A DNA stretch of 32,079 nt from an uncultured Collinsella sp. (GCA_900549025.1 URMZ01000021.1:1-32079), one strand, 5' to 3'; shown: positions 8,203 through 16,555, counted from the stretch's first letter. The notes: generated by a model not told the origin, from the letters alone. Translations and numbers: made by a program.

Positions 8203-8419
8203 TGGCCAAAATATGGCAAATATGAGTACTGTCACTAAATCAGTAACAGCAAAATCAAGGAATTTAGGACTCGGAGGCGTCGTAAAGTAAGAAGATAATA
8301 AACAAATGTAGAATAACTAAGCATCAGGTTGGCGACACTGAGCGCAAAATCTGTCCGAGAGGCCAAAAATGTCTGCTACTAAATTGGTAACAGTACTCAT
8401 ATTTGCTATTTTTTGGCCA
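8203..8419. repeat. MITE-like element with 47-bp inverted ends
   Basis: The left end 8203-8249 and the reverse complement of 8373-8419 match at 40 of 47 positions, both beginning TGGCCAAAA and sharing GCAAATATGAGTACTGT. The 123-bp interior is AT-rich compared with its surroundings and has no credible gene. No target-site duplication is evident at the ends. It could be a small non-autonomous mobile element or a transcribed hairpin RNA. Confidence 0.6.
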
Positions 8420-8420
8420 C

Positions 8421-8468
8421 GGCACCCTGAGACGGGTGCCCTGGAGCTCCCCGTAGGGGAGCTCCAGG
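8421..8468. terminator. Two back-to-back perfect hairpins
   Basis: Hairpin 1 is GGCACCC / GGGTGCC (8421-8440). Hairpin 2 has a 13-bp perfect stem, CCTGGAGCTCCCC / GGGGAGCTCCAGG, with a three-base loop (8440-8468). They follow the MITE-like element directly. There is no T-run on the plus strand; on the minus strand the preceding ATTTTTTGG supplies a partial one after hairpin 1. Terminator function is therefore tentative. Confidence 0.45.
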
Positions 8469-8540
8469 CTTCATGGGGGCACGAATAGTCCACTCCGACC
8501 TGCAAAATCTGTGCTCACGGTGCGAATGACGCCCCTAACC

Positions 8541-8569
8541 TTAAACTTTAGCTTGAACTTAGCTATAAT
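8541..8569 (+). promoter_or_regulatory. Promoter for the solute-binding lipoprotein gene
   Basis: A perfect TATAAT (8564-8569) sits 17 bases after TTAAAC (8541-8546). Transcription would start near 8576, leaving a leader of about 325 nt before the favoured ATG at 8901. The leader has local inverted repeats, such as GGACAAAATGTCC, and a possible ACGGAC/GTCCGT long-range pairing, but it matches no riboswitch I recognise. Confidence 0.5.
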
Positions 8570-8900
8570 GCGCTACGTTCCTGCCAGGCTGTGGTTGCGG
8601 ACGGACAAAATGTCCATCCTAGTCCAAGACAGACGCGGTCAAAGGGATCCACGTAAGCGACCGCGTGCGCGCGGCGCGATCATGGCGCGTCCTAGATGTA
8701 AGCCGCACCGTCCGTTCTACTTTCTTTGGGGCAATACCGCCTCGCGGGCGAGCGGGCCAGTCGTGAAGGTGGCTACGGCCTCCCGAGCAAACACCCCGGT
8801 GCGCAAGTGTGGGGTCAAATACCAGGTCAGCTGGTGGGAACAACCCGTTATTCCGCGCAACGCACGGATTGTATACGACACAGAAGGCAGGGTAGTGGAC

Positions 8901-9911
8901 ATGGTGAGGGGCAGCTTGATGCACGCGGCTCGGTTAGGCGCTGGGACCGCGGCGGTCATTGCCGTATTGGGTTTGAGCGGATGCGCGTTCAACCCACTGT
9001 CCACGTTCACGACACCCACGATTGACCAGATCGAGCGCGAGACCGTTACCCCTACAGTGTCGGACGATGCCCTGGTCACTCCCGGTACCCTGACGGTTGC
9101 CCTCGATACCTCCGATGCCCCGCAGGCCATGCAGGGCGCCGATGGCAACCTCACGGGCTACGCAGTTGACGCTGCCCGCGCCCTTGCAAGTCGCATGGGC
9201 CTTAAGGTCGTCTTCGTCGATGCGTCTTCTGCCGATTCCGCGCTTGGCGACAAAAAGGCCGACATCTTCATTGGCGACATCAATTCCACGGATGGTGACA
9301 TCAGCACGCTTGGTACTTGCCTGTACGACGCTGCGGCAGTGTTTGGGAAGACGAGTGACGGCGAGTCGCTGAGCGTTTCCACCGAAACGCTTAACACCGC
9401 TACCCTGGGCGTTCAGACCTCCTCGGCCTCGCAGGAAGCGCTCGCTAAGCAGAGCATCACGGCCAACCAAAAGACCTTCTCCAACATCAACGAGTGCTTT
9501 GAGGCGCTCGAGTCCGGCGAGATCGACTACGTGATTTGCGACTCCACGGCCGGCGGCTACCTTGCGCGCCTGATGAGCCAGATCTCTTACGTCGGCGCGC
9601 TCGAGACGCCCTCGACGCTCGGCGTCGCGGGTCTCGCGGCCAACGATGAGCTATGCCGTGCCGTGAGCGATGCCCTCGACGGTATCACGGTCGATGGCAC
9701 GCTCGAGGCGGTCCACTCCGTCTGGTACGGTACGATGCCCTATGACCTCACCACCAAGACGGTCTCGGGCGCCGACGTGCAGTCGACCGACACCGGATCC
9801 AGTGAGTCCGCATCCTCCGATTCGAGCAGCGAGGGCGCAACCTCCGAGGATAAATCGTCCAGCCAGGAGGGCACTATCACCGACGACGACATTAACAAGC
9901 TCAATAGCTAG
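8901..9911 (+). CDS. Orphan solute-binding lipoprotein (SBP family 3)
   Basis: From the ATG at 8901 the product has 336 residues. A hydrophobic signal ends in the lipobox GLSGC, so it is probably a lipid-anchored extracytoplasmic protein. The body resembles family 3 amino-acid-type binding proteins: TLTVALDTSDAP at the start of lobe 1, a GYAVDAARALASRMGL segment, and ADIFIGDINS. The last 40 residues are Ser/Asp/Glu-rich and likely disordered. The reading frame stays open upstream to 8511, and GTG at 8895 is an alternative start; the upstream residues do not resemble a signal and the ribosome-binding sites are weak. No permease or ATPase gene is adjacent, so the partner transporter, if any, is elsewhere. 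Confidence 0.8.
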   Translation: MVRGSLMHAARLGAGTAAVIAVLGLSGCAFNPLSTFTTPTIDQIERETVTPTVSDDALVTPGTLTVALDTSDAPQAMQGADGNLTGYAVDAARALASRMGLKVVFVDASSADSALGDKKADIFIGDINSTDGDISTLGTCLYDAAAVFGKTSDGESLSVSTETLNTATLGVQTSSASQEALAKQSITANQKTFSNINECFEALESGEIDYVICDSTAGGYLARLMSQISYVGALETPSTLGVAGLAANDELCRAVSDALDGITVDGTLEAVHSVWYGTMPYDLTTKTVSGADVQSTDTGSSESASSDSSSEGATSEDKSSSQEGTITDDDINKLNS

Positions 9912-9925
9912 TTATTGCTAGGGGT

Positions 9926-9954
9926 GGCGTCTCCTATACGCTAGGAGGGACGCC
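9926..9954 (+). terminator. Hairpin after the binding-protein gene
   Basis: GGCGTCTCCTA pairs with TAGGAGGGACGCC, with a small bulge; only a weakly T-rich stretch follows. It may act together with the stronger terminator at 9978. Confidence 0.45.
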
Positions 9955-9977
9955 TCTTCACGGTTTCAACACGCATT

Positions 9978-10011
9978 GCCGGGCTTTCCCAACAGGGGAG
10001 CCCGGCTTTTT
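9978..10011 (+). terminator. Rho-independent terminator
   Basis: A stem with outer arms GCCGGGCT / AGCCCGGC and further TCCC / GGGG pairing is followed by a run of five T. It ends the solute-binding lipoprotein transcript. Confidence 0.85.
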
Positions 10012-10228
10012 CGTTTCCATAAAACCAGCAGGTCAAAGCCAATTTCAAGAAGAAAAACCAACTCTGCCGTCGCCCTCCCATAGCGCACTTTGCCACAGAA
10101 AAGTGCGAGACTTCGGTATGCGGTATCAAGCAATCGTTATTCGGGTCTTTGGGAATCCGCGTGATTAAATGCACGGCAATGGGTACATAGCCAGTACAGT
10201 AAGTCCCCGAGGCAGATTGGAGCCACGT

Positions 10229-10813
10229 ATGGATATCAAGGTTTCTGGACGCAAGACGACGGTAACCGATGCTCTGCGTGCGCATGTGGATGAGAAGATC
10301 GGCGAGGCGCTCAAGGTTTTCGATATCGAGCCCATGACGGTCGACGTTGTACTTCGTTATGAGAAGAACCCCTCGAACCCCAACCCGGCAATCGTCGAGG
10401 TTACGGTTCGTGCCCGCGGTTCGGTGATTCGCGTTGCCGAGCACGGTGCAGATATGTACGCCGCCATCGACCTCTCCGCCGATAAGGTCACCCGCCAGCT
10501 GCGCAAGTTCAAGACCAAGGTCGTGGACAACCGCCAGGGCGGTGCCAGCGCCGCGGATGTCGCGCCGGTCGAGCGCGTCGAGGATCTGGCCGACCTGCTG
10601 CTGCCCGAGGAAGAGGACGACCTGCTCGTCCGCGAGAAGGTTATCGACGTCACCCCGATGACTGAGGAGCAGGCGCTGGTGCAGACCGATCTGCTGGGTC
10701 ACGACTTCTACGTGTTCGAGAACGCGACGACCGGCCTTATCAATGTGGTGTATCACCGTAAGAATGGTGGATATGGCATCATCAAGCCCCGCATCGAAAC
10801 ACTTGACGAGTAA
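10229..10813 (+). CDS. hpf: Ribosome hibernation promoting factor, long form
   Basis: The 194-residue protein has the two-domain long HPF layout. The N-terminal RaiA-like domain (about residues 1-100, starting MDIKVSGRKTTVTDALRAHV) binds in the 30S decoding region. The C-terminal domain (about 135-190, with DVTPMTEEQA and GLINVVYHRKNGGYGIIKP) mediates 100S dimerisation. A charged linker joins them. The ATG at 10229 was chosen because the conserved N-terminus begins there and TTGGAG precedes it; an in-frame ATG 20 codons upstream adds unrelated residues. A strong terminator follows, so it is probably monocistronic. Confidence 0.96.
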   Translation: MDIKVSGRKTTVTDALRAHVDEKIGEALKVFDIEPMTVDVVLRYEKNPSNPNPAIVEVTVRARGSVIRVAEHGADMYAAIDLSADKVTRQLRKFKTKVVDNRQGGASAADVAPVERVEDLADLLLPEEEDDLLVREKVIDVTPMTEEQALVQTDLLGHDFYVFENATTGLINVVYHRKNGGYGIIKPRIETLDE

Positions 10814-10842
10814 AATACGTTAACTTGCATGAGTTAACGGTT

Positions 10843-10874
10843 GGCGGCCATCCCATGCGGGTGGCCGCCTTTTT
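10843..10874 (+). terminator. Rho-independent terminator after hpf
   Basis: GGCGGCCA...GGG pairs with its complement ending TGGCCGCC, with one bulge, and is followed by T5. A separate 7-bp dyad (GTTAACT / AGTTAAC, about 10819-10838) lies just upstream. Confidence 0.88.
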
Positions 10875-10892
10875 ACGTAAGGAGTCGCTTTG

Positions 10893-11846
10893 ATGGACAA
10901 GGCCGCATCTACCGGTCATTCGGACCGTTGCCGCATCGTCGTCGATACCTGCTGCGACTTTAGCCCCGAGGTCGCCGCGAACCTCGATGTCGATATTCTG
11001 GGTTTCCCCTTCATTATCGATGGCGAGGAGCGCACGGATGACATCTGGTCGAGCATCACACCCAAGGAGTTCTACGACCGCATGCGCGCTGGTGCCCGCG
11101 TGTCCACCTCGGCTGTGTCGCTCGGTCGCTATATCGAGTTCTTTACCGAGTGCGCCAAAGAGGGCACGCCCACGGTCTACCTGTGCTTTACCTCGGCGCT
11201 GTCGTCGAGCTACAACTCCGCGTGCCAGGCGGCAGATGCCGTGCGCGCCGAGTATCCCGATTTTGAGCTGTACGTGGTCGACAACGCTCTGCCCTGCGCG
11301 GCCGGCGCGCTCTTGGCGCTCGAGGCCGTGCGCCAGCGTTCGGCGGGACTGACCGCCAAGCAGCTGGTCGATTGGGCAAACGAGGCAAAGACCTACGTCC
11401 ACGGCTACTTTACGCTCGAGAGCTTCGACGCACTGGCTGCCGGCGGCCGCATTCCGCCCGCGGCGGCGCAGCTCACGGCAAAGCTCGACGTCAAGCCCGA
11501 GCTCTCCTACGACCTGGCCGGCTCGCTGTCGCTGATCGGCGTCAACCGCGGCCGCAAGAAGGCGCTCAAGTCCATCCTCAAGTCGTTCCGCGAGAACTAC
11601 GTGCCCGATCGCACCATGCCCATCGCCATTATGACGGCCGATGCCGAAAAGGATGGTGACTGGCTCGAAGCCGCCATCCGCAAGGAGGAGGGTTGCGCCG
11701 ACGTCACGATCATTCGCGGCTCCGTGGGTCCCACCATCGGCTCGCACGTGGGCCCCGGCATGGTGGGCTGCGCGTTTTGGGGTAAGAACCGCGCCGACAA
11801 GGCGTCGCTTTCCGACCGTATCGCCCGCCGCGTGCGCGGTCAGTAG
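10893..11846 (+). CDS. DegV family fatty-acid-binding protein
   Basis: The 317-residue protein has family marks: VVDTCCDF near the N-terminus, FPFIIDGEERTDD, ARVSTSAVS (ligand-contact Thr/Ser), LCFTSALSSSYNSA, GRIPP, and a C-terminal PTIGSHVGPGMVG. DegV/FakB proteins bind a fatty acid and present it to the kinase FakA for phosphorylation and entry into phospholipid synthesis. AAGGAG precedes the ATG at 10893 by 8 bases. No fakA is adjacent. The chain is slightly longer than typical FakB (about 280-290). Confidence 0.9.
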   Translation: MDKAASTGHSDRCRIVVDTCCDFSPEVAANLDVDILGFPFIIDGEERTDDIWSSITPKEFYDRMRAGARVSTSAVSLGRYIEFFTECAKEGTPTVYLCFTSALSSSYNSACQAADAVRAEYPDFELYVVDNALPCAAGALLALEAVRQRSAGLTAKQLVDWANEAKTYVHGYFTLESFDALAAGGRIPPAAAQLTAKLDVKPELSYDLAGSLSLIGVNRGRKKALKSILKSFRENYVPDRTMPIAIMTADAEKDGDWLEAAIRKEEGCADVTIIRGSVGPTIGSHVGPGMVGCAFWGKNRADKASLSDRIARRVRGQ

Positions 11847-11944
11847 GCAAGCGCTGCGTCCGTAATCGCCCTCGACTCACAGCCCAAACGCTGGCACCGA
11901 GTATTCAACCTGGTAACAACACCCAACCCAAAAGGAAAGGTTTC

Positions 11945-13024
11945 ATGGCAAACAAGCTCTCCGTCGCATTCATTGGCACCGGAATCATGGGTGCCCCCAT
12001 CGCCGGCCACATTCTGGACGCCGGCTATTCCGTCACGGTCAACAACCGCACCAAGTCCAAGGCGGCGGCGCTTATCGAGCGCGGCGCCGTCTGGGCAGAT
12101 ACGCCGGCCGATGCCGCGGCGAACGCCGATGTCGTCTTTACCATGGTGGGCTATCCCTCCGAGGTCGAGGAACTCTACCTGGCGGGCGACGGCCTGCTCT
12201 CGTGCACTAAGCCCGGCGCGGTCTTGATCGACCTCACCACGAGCTCGCCCGAGCTTGCCCGTGACATTGCCGAGGCCGCCCAGGTTTCTGGTCGCATGGC
12301 GTTTGACTGCCCCGTCACCGGCGGCGAGTCGGGCGCTATCGCCGGTACGCTCACGGCTATCGTGGGCGCTACCGAGAGCGACATCGCGCCGGTCCGCGAC
12401 ATCCTTGCCACCTTTGCGGCCAACATCTGCTGCTTCGACGGCGCCGGCAAGGGCCAGGCTGCCAAGCTCGCCAACCAGGTGTCGCTGGGCGCCTGCATGG
12501 TCGGCATGGCAGACGCCATGGCATTTGCCGAGTTGAGCGGCCTTGACCTGGAGAAGACCCGCCAGATGATCCTGGGCGGCACCGGCAAGTCCGGCGCCAT
12601 GGAGAGCCTGGCTCCCAAGGCGCTCGACGGCGACTACAAGCCCGGCTTTATGGTCGAGCACTTCATCAAGGACCTGCGCTTGGCGCTCGCATATGCCGAC
12701 GACCGCGAGCTTGCGCTGCCCGGCGCCGACGTGGCCTTTACGCTCTACGACATGCTCGACGCCATTGGCGGCGCCAAGCTGGGCACCCAGGCCATCACGG
12801 TACTCTACAAGGAGGAGGCCGACGCCATCGCCGCCGGTCTGGACTGGTCGCAGTATCGTCCCGAGGAGCACGGTGCTCACGAGGAAGGCTGCGGTTGCGG
12901 CGAGCACGGCGACGACCACGAGTGCGGTTGCGGCCACCACCATGGCGAGGACCACGAGTGCTGCGGCGGCCACGGCCATGACGACGGCCACGAGTGCTGC
13001 TGCGGCCATCATCACGGGGAGTAG
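11945..13024 (+). CDS. 3-hydroxyisobutyrate dehydrogenase-family enzyme with Cys/His-rich tail
   Basis: Residues 1 to about 300 form a beta-hydroxyacid dehydrogenase. They include the NAD(P) motif GTGIMG, substrate-loop DLTTSSPELAR, PVTGGESGA, and the catalytic-Lys segment GKGQAAKLANQ. Likely substrates are tartronate semialdehyde or another short beta-hydroxyacid; the exact one cannot be told. The family is normally about 290-300 residues. Here a tail of about 50 residues is added, with 9 Cys, at least 12 His and many Asp/Glu/Gly (blocks such as HECGCGHHHGE and HECCCGHHHGE), which looks metal-binding. The ribosome-binding site is AGGAAAGG. It is the first gene of a four-gene operon (next gene 5 bases away). 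Confidence 0.9.
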   Translation: MANKLSVAFIGTGIMGAPIAGHILDAGYSVTVNNRTKSKAAALIERGAVWADTPADAAANADVVFTMVGYPSEVEELYLAGDGLLSCTKPGAVLIDLTTSSPELARDIAEAAQVSGRMAFDCPVTGGESGAIAGTLTAIVGATESDIAPVRDILATFAANICCFDGAGKGQAAKLANQVSLGACMVGMADAMAFAELSGLDLEKTRQMILGGTGKSGAMESLAPKALDGDYKPGFMVEHFIKDLRLALAYADDRELALPGADVAFTLYDMLDAIGGAKLGTQAITVLYKEEADAIAAGLDWSQYRPEEHGAHEEGCGCGEHGDDHECGCGHHHGEDHECCGGHGHDDGHECCCGHHHGE

Positions 13025-13029
13025 CGCCC

Positions 13030-13458
13030 ATGAGCTGGACGTTCGTGGTGCTCGCGCTGGTGCTCTTTCTCTTTGCGATCTACATCGGCTTTTTGTGCGG
13101 CCAGTGGGCGTGCGAAAAGCGCGTCATCACCAAGCGCGACTACTGGATCGCCAATTTTGCAGGTGCGGCGGCAGTCGTCCTGCTGACCTGGGTGTTTTCG
13201 CTGTTCCCGCTGGTGCAGTTTGCGCCGATCGGCTGGCTCGGCGGCTTTATCGCCGGCCTTAAGATGAGCTTTGGCGAGTCCGTCGGCCCGTGGCGCAAGC
13301 ACGACGAGGTCTTTAACGTCAACAAGGCACACCGCGCCGCCGCCGACGCGGGCGACGCCGAGGAGCGTCGCCGTGCGCGTCACAATGGCGCGGCCGACCG
13401 ACAGCTCATCTCGGTCACCGATGACAGCAAGGGTGCTGGCAAGCACGCTAAGAAATAG
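13030..13458 (+). CDS. Small two-TM membrane protein
   Basis: The 142-residue protein has two hydrophobic segments (about residues 3-24 and 40-62) joined by a short charged loop (CEKRVITKRDYW). A basic/acidic cytoplasmic C-terminal half is rich in Ala, Arg and Lys. The ATG at 13030 was chosen because it lies 5 bases after the dehydrogenase stop and begins the hydrophobic segment; an ATG 12 codons upstream lies inside the dehydrogenase gene. No family recognised. Tight spacing suggests it is co-transcribed with the dehydrogenase, HEAT protein and isocitrate dehydrogenase. Confidence 0.8.
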   Translation: MSWTFVVLALVLFLFAIYIGFLCGQWACEKRVITKRDYWIANFAGAAAVVLLTWVFSLFPLVQFAPIGWLGGFIAGLKMSFGESVGPWRKHDEVFNVNKAHRAAADAGDAEERRRARHNGAADRQLISVTDDSKGAGKHAKK

Positions 13459-13473
13459 TAAGAAGAGGTAACT

Positions 13474-14172
13474 ATGGCAGAAAACAAGGAAGAACAGCTC
13501 ACCGACGAGGAGCTGGCACAGCTTCAGCTGGCAGAGGAGAACGAGAACGCCGTCGACCGCCTGGTCAAGGAGCTCGGCTGCCCCACGCGTCGCATCCGTC
13601 AGTTTGCCGCCCGCGTGCTGCACCTGCTTGCCGAGCGCGATCCGCAGCGCGTCGTGCCCTGCGTGCCCGCGCTGATCGAGGCGCTCGACCGCCCCGAGGC
13701 TCAGACCCGCTGGGAGGCCCTCGATGCCCTGACGGCGCTCGCCACCACCTGCCCCGAGCAGCTGGGCGATGCCTTTGAGGGTGCCGAGACCGCACTGTTC
13801 GACGAGATCTCCTCCACGCTGCGCTATGCTGCCTTCCGCCTGCTGTGCGTGTGGGGCGCCACGAGCGTCGAGCGTTCGCGCGAGGCTTGGCCCATCCTGG
13901 ACGAGGCCATCCAGTGCTACCACGGCGACCTCGAGTATCGCGACATGCTCGGTTGCCTGTACGAGTTTGGCCAGGGCGAGATTGACGCCGAGGTCGCCGA
14001 GAAGCTCGCGCTGCGCCTTAAGTTCGACGCCGAGAACGGCAAGGGCAGCTATCTCAAAGCCCGTTCGAGCGAGATTTGCGAAATGCTTGTTAAACGCTTT
14101 GACCTTGATCTCTCCAAAAAGAAGAAGCGTGCTAGCGTTAAAAAATCTGACGACGCCGAAAACGAGGAGTAA
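13474..14172 (+). CDS. HEAT-repeat protein
   Basis: The 232-residue protein is mostly alpha-helical. Helical pairs typical of HEAT repeats are visible, for example residues about 30-55 (RRIRQFAARVLHLLAER) and 60-90 (CVPALIEALDRPEAQTRWEAL). The C-terminus is Lys-rich then acidic. It is probably a cytoplasmic scaffold or binding protein; the partner is unknown. It lies third in the operon, 15 bases after the membrane protein and 6 bases before icd. Confidence 0.8.
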   Translation: MAENKEEQLTDEELAQLQLAEENENAVDRLVKELGCPTRRIRQFAARVLHLLAERDPQRVVPCVPALIEALDRPEAQTRWEALDALTALATTCPEQLGDAFEGAETALFDEISSTLRYAAFRLLCVWGATSVERSREAWPILDEAIQCYHGDLEYRDMLGCLYEFGQGEIDAEVAEKLALRLKFDAENGKGSYLKARSSEICEMLVKRFDLDLSKKKKRASVKKSDDAENEE

Positions 14173-14178
14173 CAGATT

Positions 14179-15264
14179 ATGGCGCACGATGTAGTCCTGA
14201 TTCCCGGTGACGGTATCGGTCCCGAGATTACGCAGGCCATGCGCCGCGTGGTCGAGGCCACCGGTGTCCAGATCAACTGGAACGTCCAGGAGGCCGGCAC
14301 CGGCGTCATGGACGAGTTTGGCACGCCGCTGCCCCAGCACGTGCTCGATGCGGTCGCCGAGACCAAGGTTGCCATCAAGGGTCCCATCACCACACCGGTC
14401 GGCACGGGTTTCCGCAGCGTTAACGTGGCCCTGCGCAAGCACTTCGACCTGTACGCCTGCGTGCGCCCCTGCCTGTCGCAGCCGGGCGACGGCTCGCGCT
14501 TCCGCGATGTCGACCTGGTTATCGTGCGCGAGAACACCGAGGACCTCTACGCCGGCATCGAGTTCGATGAGGGCGCTGCCGAGGTCGAGGAGCTCTCGCA
14601 GCTTGTCGAGCGCTCGGGTCAGAAGGCCTTCGCCGCGGATTCCGCGATCTCGATCAAGCCCATCTCTATCGCCAAGAGCCGCCGTATTGTGGAGTATGCC
14701 TTTGAGTATGCCCGCCGCTGCGGCCGCAAAAAGGTGACGGCCGTGCACAAGGCCAACATCATGAAGGCGACCGACGGCCTTTTCCTGCGCGTGGCGCGCG
14801 AGGTGGCCGCCAACTATCCCGATATCGAGTTCAACGACAAGATTGTCGACGCCACCTGCATGGGCCTGGTCCAGAACCCCAACGACTTCGATGTCCTGGT
14901 GCTGCCCAACCTGTACGGCGACATCGTGAGCGACCTGTGCGCCGGCCTGGTGGGCGGTCTGGGCATGGCTCCCGGCTCCAACATCGGTGCCGACTGCGCC
15001 ATCTTCGAGGCAACGCACGGCTCCGCGCCCGATATCGCGGGCAAGGATATCGCCAACCCCACGGCCGAGATCCTCTCTGCTGCGATGATGCTCGATCACC
15101 TGGGCGAGAACGACGCTGCCAATCGCATTCGTGCCGCCGTATCTGCCACGCTCGACGAGGGCGAGCAGGTTACCGGTGACGTGCGTCGTGCCCAGACCGG
15201 CTCCGTCGAGGGCGCTGTGGGCACGCAGACCTTTGCCGATGCCGTTATCGCGCACCTGGCCTAA
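14179..15264 (+). CDS. icd: NAD-type isocitrate dehydrogenase (isocitrate/isopropylmalate dehydrogenase family)
   Basis: The 361-residue protein belongs to the beta-decarboxylating dehydrogenases. It has an N-terminal [11 protein letters not shown], substrate-site [30 protein letters not shown], catalytic-Lys [10 protein letters not shown], and metal-binding [19 protein letters not shown]. The RS..N..LRK..DLYA..RP and RENTE pattern matches homo-oligomeric NAD-isocitrate dehydrogenases. No leuC or leuD is nearby, which argues against isopropylmalate. Homoisocitrate or tartrate dehydrogenase cannot be excluded. It is the last gene of the operon and is followed by a hairpin at 15324. Confidence 0.88.
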   Translation: MAHDVVLIPGDGIGPEITQAMRRVVEATGVQINWNVQEAGTGVMDEFGTPLPQHVLDAVAETKVAIKGPITTPVGTGFRSVNVALRKHFDLYACVRPCLSQPGDGSRFRDVDLVIVRENTEDLYAGIEFDEGAAEVEELSQLVERSGQKAFAADSAISIKPISIAKSRRIVEYAFEYARRCGRKKVTAVHKANIMKATDGLFLRVAREVAANYPDIEFNDKIVDATCMGLVQNPNDFDVLVLPNLYGDIVSDLCAGLVGGLGMAPGSNIGADCAIFEATHGSAPDIAGKDIANPTAEILSAAMMLDHLGENDAANRIRAAVSATLDEGEQVTGDVRRAQTGSVEGAVGTQTFADAVIAHLA

Positions 15265-15323
15265 GGTATGCACACTGCAAACGCCTAAATAGTACTTAAG
15301 TGTTTGCGTATAACCTAAGAATC

Positions 15324-15352
15324 AATACGCCCGGCGCTCTGTCGGGCGTATT
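15324..15352 (+). terminator. Hairpin after icd
   Basis: There is a perfect 10-bp stem, AATACGCCCG / CGGGCGTATT, with a 9-nt loop. Only TTCTATT follows, so termination is plausible but the T-run is weak. A separate GCAAAC / GTTTGC dyad sits at about 15278-15308. Confidence 0.65.
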
Positions 15353-15390
15353 CTATTGAGGACTATGTTTCCTAACAAGGAGTAGCTGAT

Positions 15391-16485
15391 ATGGGTCTGA
15401 TTCAAAAGAAGGACGAGAAGGACGAGATCGACGGCATCCAGATCATCGAGCGCGGCGAAGGCCCCGACGGTGACGAGAACGAGAAGATCGATCTAGTCGC
15501 CGGTACGTCTGCCGAGCACATTGCCGCCGGTACGACGGCCAAGGAGGAGGACGCCCGTCTGGAGGCTCAGATTGCCGCGGATGCCGCCGACGAGAATCTG
15601 ATGCCCGAGGCCCAGGATGAGGACGACGATATCCTGGGTTCCGATGAAGACGATCGCGTATCCAAGCACAAGAAGACGATGATTGCCGCCTTTGTGGTTG
15701 CAGTCGTGATCGCTGCGGTGGTCGGCTTCTTTATTGGCAATGGCGGCTTTGGCGGCAAGGGTGTCGGCTCGGCGATCCTGACCGAGGACCAGCTCGATTC
15801 GACCGTGGCAAGCTATAGCTACAACGGCAAGAAGAGCGACATCACCGCGCGCGAGGCCATCGAGAGCCAGTACAGCCTCGACACCGTCAAGGACGACGAC
15901 GGCAACTATACCGCTCCGTCTGCCGATGTCATCCTGTCCTACGTGCGCAACAAGATCCTGCTCGATGCTGCCGAGGACGAGGGCATCACCGTCTCTTCTA
16001 AGGAGATGAAGAAGTACGCCGAGGATTCCATCGGCACTTCGGACTACAAGACCATGGCCACGCAGTATGGCGTGTCCAAGGACCAGGCCAAGCAGATTGT
16101 CCGCCAGTCCGCGACGCTGCAGAAGCTCTACAAGAAGAAGGTGGGCGATAGCTCCGCAAGCATGCCGACTGCTCCGACTGAGCCTGCTGACGGCAACGAG
16201 GAGACCGCGAGCAAGGACTACGCCGACTACATCATCAACCTTGCCGGCGACGAGTGGGATAGCGAGAAGGGCACCTGGAAGGATGCCGACAGCACCTATG
16301 CCAAGGCCTTCGCCGACGATGCCTTTACGTCCGATAGCGCGACCTATAAGCAGGCCATGACCGCCTATTACACCGCCTACCAGCAGTATTCTTCGCAGGC
16401 CTCGAGCGCCAGCTCCAAGTGGACCGAGTATGCTAACGGCCTCTACGCCAAGGCCAACATCAGCATCTACGGCCTGTTTGCGTAA
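15391..16485 (+). CDS. Membrane-anchored SurA_N-like protein
   Basis: The 364-residue protein begins with a very acidic cytoplasmic segment of about 90 residues. One TM helix (about 93-114, AAFVVAVVIAAVVGFFIG) follows, then an extracytoplasmic part. The region around residues 130-245 (AREAIESQYSLDTV, VRNKILLDAAEDEGITVSSKEM, YGVSKDQAKQIVRQSATLQKLY) resembles the SurA/PrsA N-terminal chaperone domain. No parvulin PPIase domain is recognisable, so a chaperone-only role is inferred. AAGGAG precedes the ATG. Immediately 3' is an IS3 element. Confidence 0.75.
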   Translation: MGLIQKKDEKDEIDGIQIIERGEGPDGDENEKIDLVAGTSAEHIAAGTTAKEEDARLEAQIAADAADENLMPEAQDEDDDILGSDEDDRVSKHKKTMIAAFVVAVVIAAVVGFFIGNGGFGGKGVGSAILTEDQLDSTVASYSYNGKKSDITAREAIESQYSLDTVKDDDGNYTAPSADVILSYVRNKILLDAAEDEGITVSSKEMKKYAEDSIGTSDYKTMATQYGVSKDQAKQIVRQSATLQKLYKKKVGDSSASMPTAPTEPADGNEETASKDYADYIINLAGDEWDSEKGTWKDADSTYAKAFADDAFTSDSATYKQAMTAYYTAYQQYSSQASSASSKWTEYANGLYAKANISIYGLFA

Positions 16486-16555
16486 AGATTTGTCTGAGCC
16501 ACCGAGCGCGTAGCCGAAATATCTGAATAGCCCGCTAGAACGGATTTGTTGAACT

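Noticed and set aside
8317..8505. Minus-strand frame of 62 codons over the MITE-like end and hairpins
   Set aside because: It runs through an inverted-repeat arm and both hairpins; the amino-acid sequence is just the translation of repeats.
8600..8900. Possible RNase P, tmRNA, 6S or known riboswitch in the leader
   Set aside because: I looked for the conserved strings of these RNAs and of T-box, lysine and cyclic-di-GMP leaders and found none convincing.
13012..15273. Minus-strand open frame of 753 codons opposite the membrane protein, HEAT and icd genes
   Set aside because: It spans three well-supported plus-strand genes and their junctions; codon bias and protein families support only the plus strand.
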